This document shows positions 7,604 through 16,448 of a stretch of DNA of 35,954 nucleotides, in pieces. Origin of the DNA: an uncultured Clostridia bacterium (GTDB lineage Bacteria; Bacillota; Clostridia; Oscillospirales; Oscillospiraceae); NCBI GenBank assembly GCA_947176425.1, contig CAMWQV010000002.1:1-35954 (forward strand). Reading direction: 5' to 3'. Within the stretch, counting starts at the first letter, position 1, and every line of letters begins with the position of its first letter. The notes below the pieces were generated by a model. It was not told where the DNA came from and made no database searches. It was given only the letters and a program-made list of their open reading frames with translations. The position numbers were made by a program, and so were the translations under genes.

Positions 7604-9071
7604 CCCCGCAGCAATCCGCTACTATGCTGCCCACCCAGTAGAGTTCGTCGAGGACATCATCCGCGCCAAGCCCGACGCCCGCCAGAGGGACATGCTCCGC
7701 AGTGTGGCGGATAACCCCCTCACCAGCGTGCGCAGCGGTCACGGTGTAGGCAAATCGGCGGTGGAGAGTTGGCTGATTATCTGGTTTCTGGCTACCCGCC
7801 CCTATCCCAAAATTCCCTGCACCGCCCCCACCAAGCATCAGCTGTATGATATTCTCTGGGCAGAGATCAGCAAGTGGCTGCGCAATAACCCGGTCCTGGG
7901 AAACGACATCATGTGGACCCAGGAGAAGGTCTTTTTGAAGGGCTACCGAGAAGAGTGGTTTGCTGTGGCCCGCACGGCCAGCAAACCGGACGCGCTCCAG
8001 GGCTTCCATGCAGAACATGTGCTGTACATTATCGACGAGGCCAGCGGCGTGGATGACAAGGTGTTTGAGCCAATCCTAGGTGCCCTGACCACGGAGGGGT
8101 CCCGCCTGTTTATGGCCGGAAACCCCACCAAGCTGACGGGTTTCTTTTTTGACAGCCACCACAAGAACCGGACGCAGTACAGCACCCTCCACATCGACGG
8201 GCGGGAGAGCAGCCGGGTGGATACGGCGTTTATCCGTAAGATTGTGGAGATGTTCGGCGAAGACAGCGATGTGTTCCGGGTCCGTGTGGCGGGGGCCTTC
8301 CCCAAGGCACTGCCGGACAGCTTCATCCCCATGGAGTGGGCGGAGCGGGCCAGCGGGCCTGTGTGTATCCCGGAAGTCCCCAAACGTATCGACATCGGCG
8401 TGGACGTAGCCCGGTACGGCGATGACAGCTCTGTAGTGTGCCCAGTCTACGACAAGGCCCAGCAGGGCGAACCGGATATCTACCACCACAACAACATCAC
8501 CGAGCTGTCTGGCCATGTGGTGGCGCTGGTGAAGAAGCTGGCCAGGAAATACCCCGGTGCGGAGATCCACGTGAAGATCGACTGCGACGGTATGGGGGTG
8601 GGTGTATACGACATTCTCCAGGAGCAGCAGGAGGACCTCGTGGAGGAGATCAACAAAGAGCGAGAGGCCGCTGAAGTCGAGACCCCCTTCGTCCTGGAGC
8701 TGTACGAGTGCCACTTCGGCGGCGAGGGCGGCACCATCGGCGATGTGGGCGACGATCCCGTTGAGTATGAGAACAGCACCGGCCTCATGTGGGGGGCGGT
8801 ACGGCTGGCACTCTATGAGAAGCGGCTGAAGCTGTGGGAGAACGACCAGCAGATCAGCCAGCTCTCCAATCGAAAATACGTTGTGAACAGCAAGGGCAAG
8901 ATCGAGCTGGAGCGTAAGGAGGCCATGAAGAAGCGCGGCCTCCCCTCTCCAGACATGGGGGACGCTCTGGCTCTTGCTATGTACGAGCCAAGGCGGTACA
9001 CCTGGGAGTTTTATACAGGTCCGGAGGAGGGAGAAAAGCAGGATGTCATTTATAGACCGTCTGTTTGGTAG
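7593..9071 (+). CDS. terL: Terminase large subunit
   Basis: A 492-residue packaging ATPase/nuclease. The ATPase Walker A is GHGVGKS (residues 49-55) and Walker B is LYIIDEA (about 144-150). The C-terminal RNase H-like nuclease shows its first Asp in IDIGVDVARYGDD, a second in KIDCDGMGVGVYD and a late Asp in DMGDALALAMY. It pumps DNA into the prohead through the portal and cuts concatemers. ATG 7593 is chosen over an upstream in-frame ATG at 7554 because conserved sequence begins there and GGAG lies at 7581. The end overlaps the portal gene by 29 bases. Confidence 0.93.
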   Translation: MSLNPAAIRYYAAHPVEFVEDIIRAKPDARQRDMLRSVADNPLTSVRSGHGVGKSAVESWLIIWFLATRPYPKIPCTAPTKHQLYDILWAEISKWLRNNPVLGNDIMWTQEKVFLKGYREEWFAVARTASKPDALQGFHAEHVLYIIDEASGVDDKVFEPILGALTTEGSRLFMAGNPTKLTGFFFDSHHKNRTQYSTLHIDGRESSRVDTAFIRKIVEMFGEDSDVFRVRVAGAFPKALPDSFIPMEWAERASGPVCIPEVPKRIDIGVDVARYGDDSSVVCPVYDKAQQGEPDIYHHNNITELSGHVVALVKKLARKYPGAEIHVKIDCDGMGVGVYDILQEQQEDLVEEINKEREAAEVETPFVLELYECHFGGEGGTIGDVGDDPVEYENSTGLMWGAVRLALYEKRLKLWENDQQISQLSNRKYVVNSKGKIELERKEAMKKRGLPSPDMGDALALAMYEPRRYTWEFYTGPEEGEKQDVIYRPSVW

Positions 9072-11220
9072 ACGCGGACATGGGGCGGCGCAAAATTTCA
9101 CGGGTTGGAATGCCAGTGTTATGGTCCCCCGGTACACCTCCCCGCCGGAGCGGAACACACAGGAATGGTTCCGTATGTTTGGGCAGAACCCCCGCCTGGC
9201 CGTGGTGGACCGGATTGCCTCCGACCTGTCCACCTGCGCCGGTAAGCTGTTCCGAATTGACCCCAAGACGGGTGAGGAGTCAGAAGTCCAGGAACACCCC
9301 TTCCTGGATTTTTGGGCCAGTCCCAATCCGCTGTATGAGATGACCTCCGCAGCGTGCTGGCGGTTGCAGCAAATCTATTTGGATCTGAAGGGCGAGGGGT
9401 ATTTCCTCTACGAGTTCGACGCTCTGGGCCGTCCGGCGGAGCTGTGGCCGTTGCCCTCCAGTTGGGTGCAGCAGACGCCGTATCTGGGCCACCCGTTCTA
9501 TGAGATCAAGACTACCGGCGGATTAATCCGCCAGATCCCGGTGGATGACATGTTCTGCATGAAGGACCTGAACCCCCTTGACCCCTACAAGCGGGGGCTC
9601 GGTGCGGCGGAGGCCCTGGCGGACGAGATAGACATCGACGAGTACGCTGCCAAGTTCCAAAAGCGGTTTTTCCTCAATGACGCTACGCCTGCCACCATTA
9701 TCACTATGCCAGGCTCTAAGCGTGAGCAGCGGATGCGTTTTCTGTCAGAGTGGGCGCAAGCGTTCCGGGGCTCATATAACAGCCATGGCGTTGCCGCGGT
9801 GGACGGGGAGATTACAGTCAACAAGCTGGCGGAGAACATGAAGGACATGGACATGATCCAGGGCCGGGAGTTCATCCGCAACGCAGTCTTGGAGCACTTT
9901 GGTGTGCCCCGCGAGATCATGGGCATTACCGAGAGCTCCAACCGAGCCACCAGCGAGGCAGCACAGTACATCTATGCTAGCAACGTCATCATGCCCCGCC
10001 TGCGCAAGCGGGAGGACGCGATCAACACCCAGCTCCTACCCCTGTTTGGTCCCGGCTTGATCTGGCGGTTCGATGATATCGTCCCACGGTCCCAAGAGTT
10101 CGACAAGGCCAAGGCCCTGGACGGCTGGAACGCCGGACTGCTGACCCGTAACGAGTCGCGGGAGCTGCTGGGTATGCCGCCCTGCGAAACGGGCGGCGAT
10201 ATCTTCAAGGTGACAATCTCCGACGTGTTTGTCCACAGTGATGAAGACCCGGCGGAGGTAACATCCGCCTTGATGTCCGGCCCGGACATGGGTATGGACT
10301 TCGACCTGGACGATGAGGGCGGCGCGGACGGTGAGATCACCATTGAGGACAGCGGCAAGGGGAGCGCCGGGCCGCAGGAGCATAAGGTCCGTGCCTCAGA
10401 TGTGGCCCGCCTGATGGAGACCGCCCAGCGGGCCCAGGGGGCCAAGTTCGAGGTGGCCACCACGAAGTATTTTCGTGACCAGCACAAAGCTCTGGCGAAC
10501 AGCCTGGGCGGTCAAGACAAGGCCGTTTTGACCGTGTGGGACCCCATTCTGCCCTACATCGGAGAAAACTATGTCGCCGACCCAGACGCATGGGCCGAAC
10601 TGGGCGAGGCAGGGCAAAAGGCGCTTGTGGACAGCTTTGTGGTGGGCCTGCTCAACTGGCCGTCTGAGCAGGCTGTATTGGAGAGCGTGTTCAAACCGCT
10701 GTGGAAGCAGACCTATAACGCGGGGACGGCGGTGGCCAAGAAGGTCTATGCCATCCGAGGCGTGGACAGGCCGGAGCTGATCAGCCCCGCCAAGCTGCGG
10801 GGTGCTCAGCGTGTCACCCGCGTCACCCAGACCACCAAGGACAGTATCCGGGACACAGTAGTCCGCTGTCTGGAGCAGGGCACCAGCCGGGAGGATATGG
10901 CCGCAGAGATCTTGCAGGAGCATGAGATCGCCACCAAGACCAGGGCGCGGCTGATCGCCGACCAGGAGAGCGCTATGTGCCTGGAGCAGGGCCACTACGA
11001 CATGATGAAGACCAGCGGGGCGCGGTGGAAGGTGTGGCACCACCGGGCGCAGAAAAACCCCAGGGATGGCAGGGACGGCGGCCCCAATCATATGGCTATG
11101 GAGGGGGAACGGGTACCCATTGACGGCAAGTTCAGCAACGGCCTCCGTTTCCCCTGCGACCCCGATGGCCCTGCGGTGGAGACAATCAAGTGCAGGTGTT
11201 ATCTGACCTATGAGAGATAG
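9043..11220 (+). CDS. Portal protein fused to MuF-like minor head domain
   Basis: A 725-residue protein, much longer than usual HK97-type portals (about 400-450). Residues 1 to ~430 are portal, with PREIMGITESSNRATSEAA near the end of the core. An acidic linker follows (about residues 400-460). The last ~190 residues look like a MuF/SPP1 gp7 domain, with LIADQESAMCLEQGHYD, KVWHHRAQ and a terminal IKCRCYL. The portal forms the dodecameric DNA channel; MuF domains are minor head components placed inside or at the neck. Here both are one chain. The start follows GGAGGAGGGAG. The portal call is firm, the MuF domain likely. Confidence 0.88.
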   Translation: MSFIDRLFGRRGHGAAQNFTGWNASVMVPRYTSPPERNTQEWFRMFGQNPRLAVVDRIASDLSTCAGKLFRIDPKTGEESEVQEHPFLDFWASPNPLYEMTSAACWRLQQIYLDLKGEGYFLYEFDALGRPAELWPLPSSWVQQTPYLGHPFYEIKTTGGLIRQIPVDDMFCMKDLNPLDPYKRGLGAAEALADEIDIDEYAAKFQKRFFLNDATPATIITMPGSKREQRMRFLSEWAQAFRGSYNSHGVAAVDGEITVNKLAENMKDMDMIQGREFIRNAVLEHFGVPREIMGITESSNRATSEAAQYIYASNVIMPRLRKREDAINTQLLPLFGPGLIWRFDDIVPRSQEFDKAKALDGWNAGLLTRNESRELLGMPPCETGGDIFKVTISDVFVHSDEDPAEVTSALMSGPDMGMDFDLDDEGGADGEITIEDSGKGSAGPQEHKVRASDVARLMETAQRAQGAKFEVATTKYFRDQHKALANSLGGQDKAVLTVWDPILPYIGENYVADPDAWAELGEAGQKALVDSFVVGLLNWPSEQAVLESVFKPLWKQTYNAGTAVAKKVYAIRGVDRPELISPAKLRGAQRVTRVTQTTKDSIRDTVVRCLEQGTSREDMAAEILQEHEIATKTRARLIADQESAMCLEQGHYDMMKTSGARWKVWHHRAQKNPRDGRDGGPNHMAMEGERVPIDGKFSNGLRFPCDPDGPAVETIKCRCYLTYER

Positions 11221-11232
11221 GAGGAATTTGAT

Positions 11233-12000
11233 ATGAGCGGGAAAGCGAACAGCCAGCGGGCGTCCCCCAAGTGGGAGCGGAAAACCATCGAATTTGAGCT
11301 TGAGAATTACAACGAGGCCGAGGGTATCTTCTCTGGCTACGGTGCTGTGTTCTCTAATGTGGACAGCGGCGGCGACATCATCGAGCCGGGCGCATTCACC
11401 AAGACCATCGCGGAGAACGCGGACCGGGTGAAGATACTCTCCGGCCACAACGAGGGCCTGTTGCCAATTGGTAAGCCGCTGGAGCTGAGGGAGGACGCAA
11501 AGGGACTGTTCCTCAAGGCTAAGATCAGCGACACCGCCTTGGGGCGGGACGTGAAGACTTTGATTGGTGACGGCGTTCTGTGTGAGCTGTCTATCGGCTA
11601 TGACCCTGTGGTCTTTGATTACGACGCGGACGGTATCCGGCACTTGAAAGAGGTTAAGCTGTGGGAAATCAGCGTGGTGACATGGGCCATGAACGAGGAG
11701 GCAGTCATTACTGATTTTAAGGCCAGTGACCTGTCCGCTCAGTTTGAGGCCCAGCTGAAGGCTGAGTTGGAGCAGGACATGGCGGAGATCAAGGCCGGGC
11801 GCAAGATCAGTGCCGCCCGCATGCGTACCATCAAGGACGCCAGCGCCACTATGAAGACGGCGGTCAAGCTGCTAGACGCCATCATCCGCGAGGCTGAGGA
11901 CGGTGTAAAAAGGGCCGCGCCGGTGGGGGCGGTAAAAAGGGCGCCTCCTAGAGGGCAGCCCGCAGGACAGGCAAAGCAGACCGTAGAAATCTTATTTTGA
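11233..12000 (+). CDS. Prohead protease (HK97 gp4-like, S78 family)
   Basis: A 255-residue capsid maturation serine protease. The fold's N-terminal signature GYGAVFSNVDSGGDIIEPGAF is present. Candidate catalytic residues are H72 (ILSGHNEG), S120 (LCELSIGYD) and E145 (KLWEISVVTW), matching the order in HK97-type proteases. It should digest the scaffold region of the capsid protein and itself during assembly. The C-terminal ~90 residues are a charged helical extension. GGAGG at 11220-11224 precedes ATG 11233. It lies directly before the capsid gene. Confidence 0.92.
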   Translation: MSGKANSQRASPKWERKTIEFELENYNEAEGIFSGYGAVFSNVDSGGDIIEPGAFTKTIAENADRVKILSGHNEGLLPIGKPLELREDAKGLFLKAKISDTALGRDVKTLIGDGVLCELSIGYDPVVFDYDADGIRHLKEVKLWEISVVTWAMNEEAVITDFKASDLSAQFEAQLKAELEQDMAEIKAGRKISAARMRTIKDASATMKTAVKLLDAIIREAEDGVKRAAPVGAVKRAPPRGQPAGQAKQTVEILF

Positions 12001-12015
12001 AATGGAGGAAAAGTT

Positions 12016-13623
12016 ATGCGTAAGAACAGAAAGAAGAACCCTGCAAATGCTCCCGGCTCCGGCAAGTCCATGAAAATGGGCACCGATGAGCTGAAGGACC
12101 TCATCAAGTCCGCTGTCAAGGAGGCTATGGGCGGTGAGGACGATGGCCTGGAGGGCAGCGCCCCCCTGGAGGGTGTGACCACCGACGATGTCATGGCGAT
12201 TATCGAGCAGGCGGTGGAGGCCGTCGGTGAGAAACACAAGTCCCGCAAGGAGGCGGGTGAGGAGGATGTCGGCGAGATCACCGCAGAGGAGATCGTTCAG
12301 GAGGCCGCTGCCATGCTGGAGGAACTGGCCACCGCCGAAGAGGGCATGAGCGACGATGACGCTGATCCCGAGGGCAAAGAAGATCCTGACGCTGATCCCG
12401 AGGGTAAGGAGGGCGAGGAAGAGGACGAGGCCAAGCGCCGGAAGTCCGCCCCCGCTGGCCAGCGTCAGGTGAAGCGTGCCGCCCGGGCCGTCCAGCGCAA
12501 GTACGCCGATGTGTTCCTGGGCGGCAGCTCTGGCGTTGCTTCCAGGAAGCAGCAGAAGAAAATCCCGCCCATGGTGCAGCTGGCCCGCGCCATCAAGTGC
12601 CTGGACGTGTTCGGACGGAACGACCCGGAGCGGGCGGCGTTCTACGCCAGAAAGCACTACGATGACACCGAGATGGAGCGGGAGTTCAAGGCCCTCAGCG
12701 CCACCAACCCCGTGAACGGCGGTTTCCTCATCCCTGAGGTGTACACCGATGACATCATTGAACTGCTATACAGCAAGACCGTCATCAAGGAACTGGGTGC
12801 CCGCACCATTCCTCTGGAAACCGGTAACCTCAACATTCCCCGCATGACCTCCGGCACCCGTGCTCGGTGGGGCGGTGAGGCGCGCAAGATCGCCACTACG
12901 CAGCCCACCTTCGGCAATCTGCGTCTGAGTGCCAAGCGGCTGGAGGCTATCGTGCCTCAGACCCGTGAGCTGATCATGTCCACCAAGTACAGTGCCGATG
13001 AGATTTTCGCCGCCGACCTCTCCCGCCGCATGGAGCTGGGCCTTGACTGGGGTGGCCTGTATGGAAAGGGTGGCGAGTTCCAGCCCGTTGGCATCGCCAA
13101 CACCAAGGGTATTGAGGTGATCGATGCCCTGAAGCTGACCTCTGATCTGGCGAGCGCTGATGGGCGAGTCACCGCCGACTTCCCGGTTTACGTCAAGTCC
13201 AAGGTCATGAGCAAGAATGTAGACGATCAGGCGCTGGGTTGGACGTTCAACAGTTTCATGGAGGGCTACCTCATGAACCTGAAAACCACGACCGGCGACT
13301 ACCTCTACCGGGACGAGATGAATCAGGGCAAGTTCCTGGGTATTCCCTACCGTGTCACCAACCAGATCCAGACGGAGGACGGACTGACGGATATGTTCTT
13401 CGGCAACTGGGCCGACCTGATGATCGGCGACCAGATGGGTCTGGAGACGTTCACTACCCTGGAGGGCAGCTGGACCGATGACGCTGGTGTTGTCCACAAC
13501 GCGTTCGAGGAGAACCTGACCGGTACCCGCGCACTCATGTACGACGACATTGGCGTGCGCCACGTGGAGAGCTTCGCCTACATCAAGAATGTCAGGGCGT
13601 ATGCTTCGAGGAAAGGAGCCTAA
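12016..13623 (+). CDS. Major capsid protein, HK97 fold, with N-terminal scaffold domain
   Basis: A 535-residue precursor. Residues 1 to ~175 are a highly charged helical delta/scaffold region. The mature HK97 fold probably begins after this, with NPVNGGFLIPEVY near residue 231 and IPRMTSGTRARWGGEA after it. The protease encoded upstream should remove the scaffold during maturation; the exact cut site cannot be read from sequence. A 30-base duplication inside the scaffold encodes two copies of DADPEGKE. The start follows GGAGG at 12004-12008. Confidence 0.93.
   Translation: MRKNRKKNPANAPGSGKSMKMGTDELKDLIKSAVKEAMGGEDDGLEGSAPLEGVTTDDVMAIIEQAVEAVGEKHKSRKEAGEEDVGEITAEEIVQEAAAMLEELATAEEGMSDDDADPEGKEDPDADPEGKEGEEEDEAKRRKSAPAGQRQVKRAARAVQRKYADVFLGGSSGVASRKQQKKIPPMVQLARAIKCLDVFGRNDPERAAFYARKHYDDTEMEREFKALSATNPVNGGFLIPEVYTDDIIELLYSKTVIKELGARTIPLETGNLNIPRMTSGTRARWGGEARKIATTQPTFGNLRLSAKRLEAIVPQTRELIMSTKYSADEIFAADLSRRMELGLDWGGLYGKGGEFQPVGIANTKGIEVIDALKLTSDLASADGRVTADFPVYVKSKVMSKNVDDQALGWTFNSFMEGYLMNLKTTTGDYLYRDEMNQGKFLGIPYRVTNQIQTEDGLTDMFFGNWADLMIGDQMGLETFTTLEGSWTDDAGVVHNAFEENLTGTRALMYDDIGVRHVESFAYIKNVRAYASRKGA
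12358..12417 (+). repeat. 30-bp tandem duplication in the capsid scaffold region
   Basis: Units 12358-12387 and 12388-12417 encode DADPEGKEDP and DADPEGKEGE. The bases are nearly identical across the first 24 positions, so this looks like a recent in-frame duplication in the part of the capsid precursor expected to be discarded. Confidence 0.8.
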
Positions 13624-13628
13624 TCACA

Positions 13629-14057
13629 ATGAAAAGAGCACTTTTTGACACTGTGGCGGTCCTGCCCTTCACCAGTGGCAGCGTCACCGAGCGCATGGGC
13701 TTTGAGAGCGCCATCCTGTCCCTGACCATTGCTGCGGGCAAGACCGCGACGGTCAAGGTGGAGCACGCTGACACCGAGGACGGGCCTTTTGAGGCCGTGT
13801 CCGACACCCGCCTGTTTGTCGACAATCCGGTGGGTGAGGACGGCAGCGCGCTGGTTGAGAACAGCGCGGAGGCCGAAACCGTCGCCAACCTCAACATCGA
13901 CCTGATCGGCTGCAAGGAGTTTGTGAAGATCACCGCCACCGGTGGTGCCATCGCCGCCCTGGCCCTGGGCGACGCCACGGAACACCCCGTCAAAGCGGGC
14001 GAAATCGCGGTGACTGCGGGTGCGGCTAAGCCCGCTGGTACCGGGGGCAAGAGCTGA
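13629..14057 (+). CDS. Putative head-associated (decoration/accessory) protein
   Basis: A 142-residue, beta-rich-looking acidic protein with many Val/Ala/Thr residues and no helices of note. It directly follows the capsid gene, where decoration or capsid-stabilising proteins are often encoded. The segment TVKVEHADTEDGPFEAV resembles beta-sandwich proteins of this position, but I do not recognise a named family. The low-complexity C-terminal tail (AGAAKPAGTGGKS) may be flexible. Its stop shares one base with the next start (TGATG). Confidence 0.6.
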   Translation: MKRALFDTVAVLPFTSGSVTERMGFESAILSLTIAAGKTATVKVEHADTEDGPFEAVSDTRLFVDNPVGEDGSALVENSAEAETVANLNIDLIGCKEFVKITATGGAIAALALGDATEHPVKAGEIAVTAGAAKPAGTGGKS

Positions 14058-14824
14058 TGATCGGACCCTCTGAGAATAAGAAGACAGGTCCCAAGGAGGA
14101 CCTGGAGGGGAAAAACAGCGGGACGGCCTCGGAGGGCGATGAAGCCGCCGGGGTCCCCCTGGTTCCGCTGGAGCCCGCGATACCGAGGGAGATCGTGCCG
14201 CTGAAGGCAAACGCTCTCACCACCCTGGAGTCAGTCAAGGTGTTCATGGGGATCGACCTGAATGAGGCGGACCCCAAGCGGGACGCCGCTCTCTCCCAGC
14301 TCATCAACGCGGCCTCCGCCTGGCTGGAGACCACACTGGGCCGGAAACTGGGCCGCAATGACTACCGGGAGCGCCACACCGGCACCGGTACACAGCGGCT
14401 GGTGCTGGAGCAGTATCCCATCCGCGTCGTGTCCAGGGTCATGGACACAGACAGCGGTGCTGAAATCGACGGCTATGACTGGGACGACGAGGACGACATC
14501 GGCGTGGTTTACCGGGAAGACGGCTGGACCTATCAGGGTCACATCGGCGGACTGGCACGGGACTATGTAGCGCCTAGGCGGTATCTGATGGTGGAGTACA
14601 CGGCGGGCTACATCCTGCCCAAAGACGCCACCGAGGAGGAGCCGTCCGATTTCCCCGCTGATCTGGAAGCGCTGCTTTGGAACATGATCTCTCAGCAGTG
14701 GGCGATTATGGACAACGATGCTGCTGGACTGTCTGCATTCTCTATCTCAGATGTGTCCTGGACTTTCGACAAGGAGATCAGCGGGACATGGCAGTCAGTC
14801 ATATCCGCCTACAAGCGATGGTGA
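14057..14824 (+). CDS. Head-tail connector protein (gp6-like)
   Basis: A 255-residue protein. After a ~50-residue Pro/Gly/Glu-rich lead comes LTTLESVKVFMGID, then AALSQLINAASAWLETTLGR, the typical start of gp6/gp15-like head-tail connectors. The family forms a ring under the portal. The region RLVLEQYPIRVVSRV and the later VEYTAGYILP also fit. The N-terminal extension is unusual for the family, whose members are often near 100-200 residues. It overlaps the upstream stop by one base. Confidence 0.82.
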   Translation: MIGPSENKKTGPKEDLEGKNSGTASEGDEAAGVPLVPLEPAIPREIVPLKANALTTLESVKVFMGIDLNEADPKRDAALSQLINAASAWLETTLGRKLGRNDYRERHTGTGTQRLVLEQYPIRVVSRVMDTDSGAEIDGYDWDDEDDIGVVYREDGWTYQGHIGGLARDYVAPRRYLMVEYTAGYILPKDATEEEPSDFPADLEALLWNMISQQWAIMDNDAAGLSAFSISDVSWTFDKEISGTWQSVISAYKRW

Positions 14825-14825
14825 C

Positions 14826-15551
14826 ATGAGAATTCTGAGAGATACCCTCCGCCCGGAGCTGGCCCGTATCCAGCGGGAGCTGGCGGCGCTGAAAGAGCTG
14901 ACTGTCCACATCGGCATTATGGGCGACGAGGACAGCGATTTGCTGATGGTCGCCCGGGTGCAGGAGTATGGGGCGACGATAAGCGCGAAGACTGTCAAGA
15001 ATCTCGCCATCCCGCTGACCAAAGAAGCCAGAGACGCGGGCACTCCCAGGGCGTTCAACGACCTGCGCTATGTTCCGGGCAGTCAGCCGGGGGTTGGCTT
15101 CTTGGTCCGGGACCCGGAGCACGCCCAGAAGCCGCCTGAACCGCATGAGCCGGTGGAGCCCAAGCAGCGCAGGCCCAGACCGCAGCGCACCGCTGGAACG
15201 GAGGACCCCCGCCCCGACACCGAGCAGGAGTGGATGTTCATGCTGGTGAAAAGTGTGGACATCCCGGAGCGTAGCTTCATCCGCGCCAGCTATGACACGG
15301 GAAGGAGCACCCTGGGCGGCATTTGCAGGGACGCGGTGGACGGCATTGTCCGTGAGGGGTGGACAGCCCGGGAAGCCGCTGACTTCATCGGAAAATGGGC
15401 GTTGGAGATGACCCGGGACTACTTCAACACCAAGCTGACGCCGCCCAAGTCGGAGACCACCAAACTGACCAGCACCCAGGAGCAGCCGTTGTTTGATACA
15501 GGGCGGCTGTTCCGCAGTATCACCTACCGCGTAGAGGGAGGCAGCACATGA
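14826..15551 (+). CDS. Head-tail joining / tail completion-like protein (HK97 gp10-like position)
   Basis: A 241-residue protein. The segment LTVHIGIMGDEDSDLLMVARVQEYGA is typical of a group of phage neck proteins, and PERSFIRASYD plus a C-terminal LFDTGRLFRSITYRV match tail-completion proteins that cap the head-tail interface. A Pro/Arg/Glu-rich insert lies in the middle (about residues 100-135). ATG 14826 starts two bases after the previous stop; longer in-frame versions overlap the connector gene. The end overlaps the next ATG. Confidence 0.75.
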   Translation: MRILRDTLRPELARIQRELAALKELTVHIGIMGDEDSDLLMVARVQEYGATISAKTVKNLAIPLTKEARDAGTPRAFNDLRYVPGSQPGVGFLVRDPEHAQKPPEPHEPVEPKQRRPRPQRTAGTEDPRPDTEQEWMFMLVKSVDIPERSFIRASYDTGRSTLGGICRDAVDGIVREGWTAREAADFIGKWALEMTRDYFNTKLTPPKSETTKLTSTQEQPLFDTGRLFRSITYRVEGGST

Positions 15552-15916
15552 GGACATGGAGAGGGCCGAAGCTGCCCCGGAGCCTGCTGCATGACATGTA
15601 TGAGGTCCACACCGAAGGCGGCGGCTACAGCAGCGAGAACGGTGGACAGTGGAAGGCTGGCGAGACTGTAGAGACTAAATTTCAGGGCGTTGTGATGCCG
15701 CTGAATAATGAGGATTTACAGTATATCGACAGCGGCACCTACACCCTCAACTGCCAGAAGGTCTATACGAATGGCCACCAGCTGAGGGTGGGGGCCGAGT
15801 TTCGGGATGGCTATGACGGGCAGACCTACACCGTCAAACAGGAGTTGACCCACGGGCCTGTCCACCCCATGAAGCGCTACATGGTGGAGAAGAAAGGGGG
15901 CAGCAGTGCCAAATGA
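15548..15916 (+). CDS. Putative neck/head-closure protein
   Basis: A 122-residue, beta-rich protein. The segment FQGVVMPLNNEDLQYIDSGTYT followed by VGAEFRDGYDGQTYTVKQE resembles small head-closure proteins. It overlaps its neighbours by four bases on each side, so the neck genes form one coupled set. The function is inferred mostly from position between completion and terminator proteins. Confidence 0.6.
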   Translation: MRTWRGPKLPRSLLHDMYEVHTEGGGYSSENGGQWKAGETVETKFQGVVMPLNNEDLQYIDSGTYTLNCQKVYTNGHQLRVGAEFRDGYDGQTYTVKQELTHGPVHPMKRYMVEKKGGSSAK

Positions 15917-16440
15917 CACCTGTGCAATTGAGAAATGAAATCGTGAAGCTCCTATGGGCATATCTGGGGATCCCGGTTATCATGTCCAACCAGGTCCAGC
16001 CGGAGGCGGAGCTGCCCTTTTGTATCTATTCTGTGATTTCATCCTACTCTGGCACCGGGGAGCTGGGCGACATCACCAGCCGCCCCGCCGAGGTTGAAGG
16101 TGAGGTGCTGGAGAGCCGTATGGAGATGCCCTCCGCCACCCTGTCGTTTACCGTATGCAGCGAAAACCGCATAGGTGAGAACGGGGAGGAGATCAGCGGT
16201 GCCGATGAGGCGGAGGAGCTGGCGGACAAGGCGGTAGGCTTTTTCAAGCAGACCGGCTATGACGATTTTGCCCGCCTGGGTATCTGCATCGTGGATGTAA
16301 GCGATGTCCAGGACCGGACAGTTCTGATTGTGGACGAGGCTGCCCGGCGCAAGGGCTTTGATGTCCGCATCCGGTACACCCGCACGGATACCCGTCAAAT
16401 CAGTACCGTAAAGCACGCGACTATGACCGAAAAGGAGTGA
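15913..16440 (+). CDS. Putative tail terminator protein
   Basis: A 175-residue protein. The start (LRNEIVKLLWAYLGIPVI), then LPFCIYSVIS, and a later helix (EAEELADKAVGFFKQTGY) fit small proteins that cap the tail tube before sheath genes in contractile phages. It ends nine bases before the sheath gene. No residue-level proof of function is visible; the call rests on gene order and overall pattern. Confidence 0.65.
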   Translation: MTPVQLRNEIVKLLWAYLGIPVIMSNQVQPEAELPFCIYSVISSYSGTGELGDITSRPAEVEGEVLESRMEMPSATLSFTVCSENRIGENGEEISGADEAEELADKAVGFFKQTGYDDFARLGICIVDVSDVQDRTVLIVDEAARRKGFDVRIRYTRTDTRQISTVKHATMTEKE

Positions 16441-16448
16441 ATCCAAAT

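Noticed and set aside
8076..9326. Long reverse-strand open frame opposite terL and portal
   Set aside because: An antisense shadow of the GC-rich terminase and portal genes; no ribosome site or motif supports it. Similar minus-strand frames at 10396-11643, 16395-17834 and 20591-21508 were rejected for the same reason.
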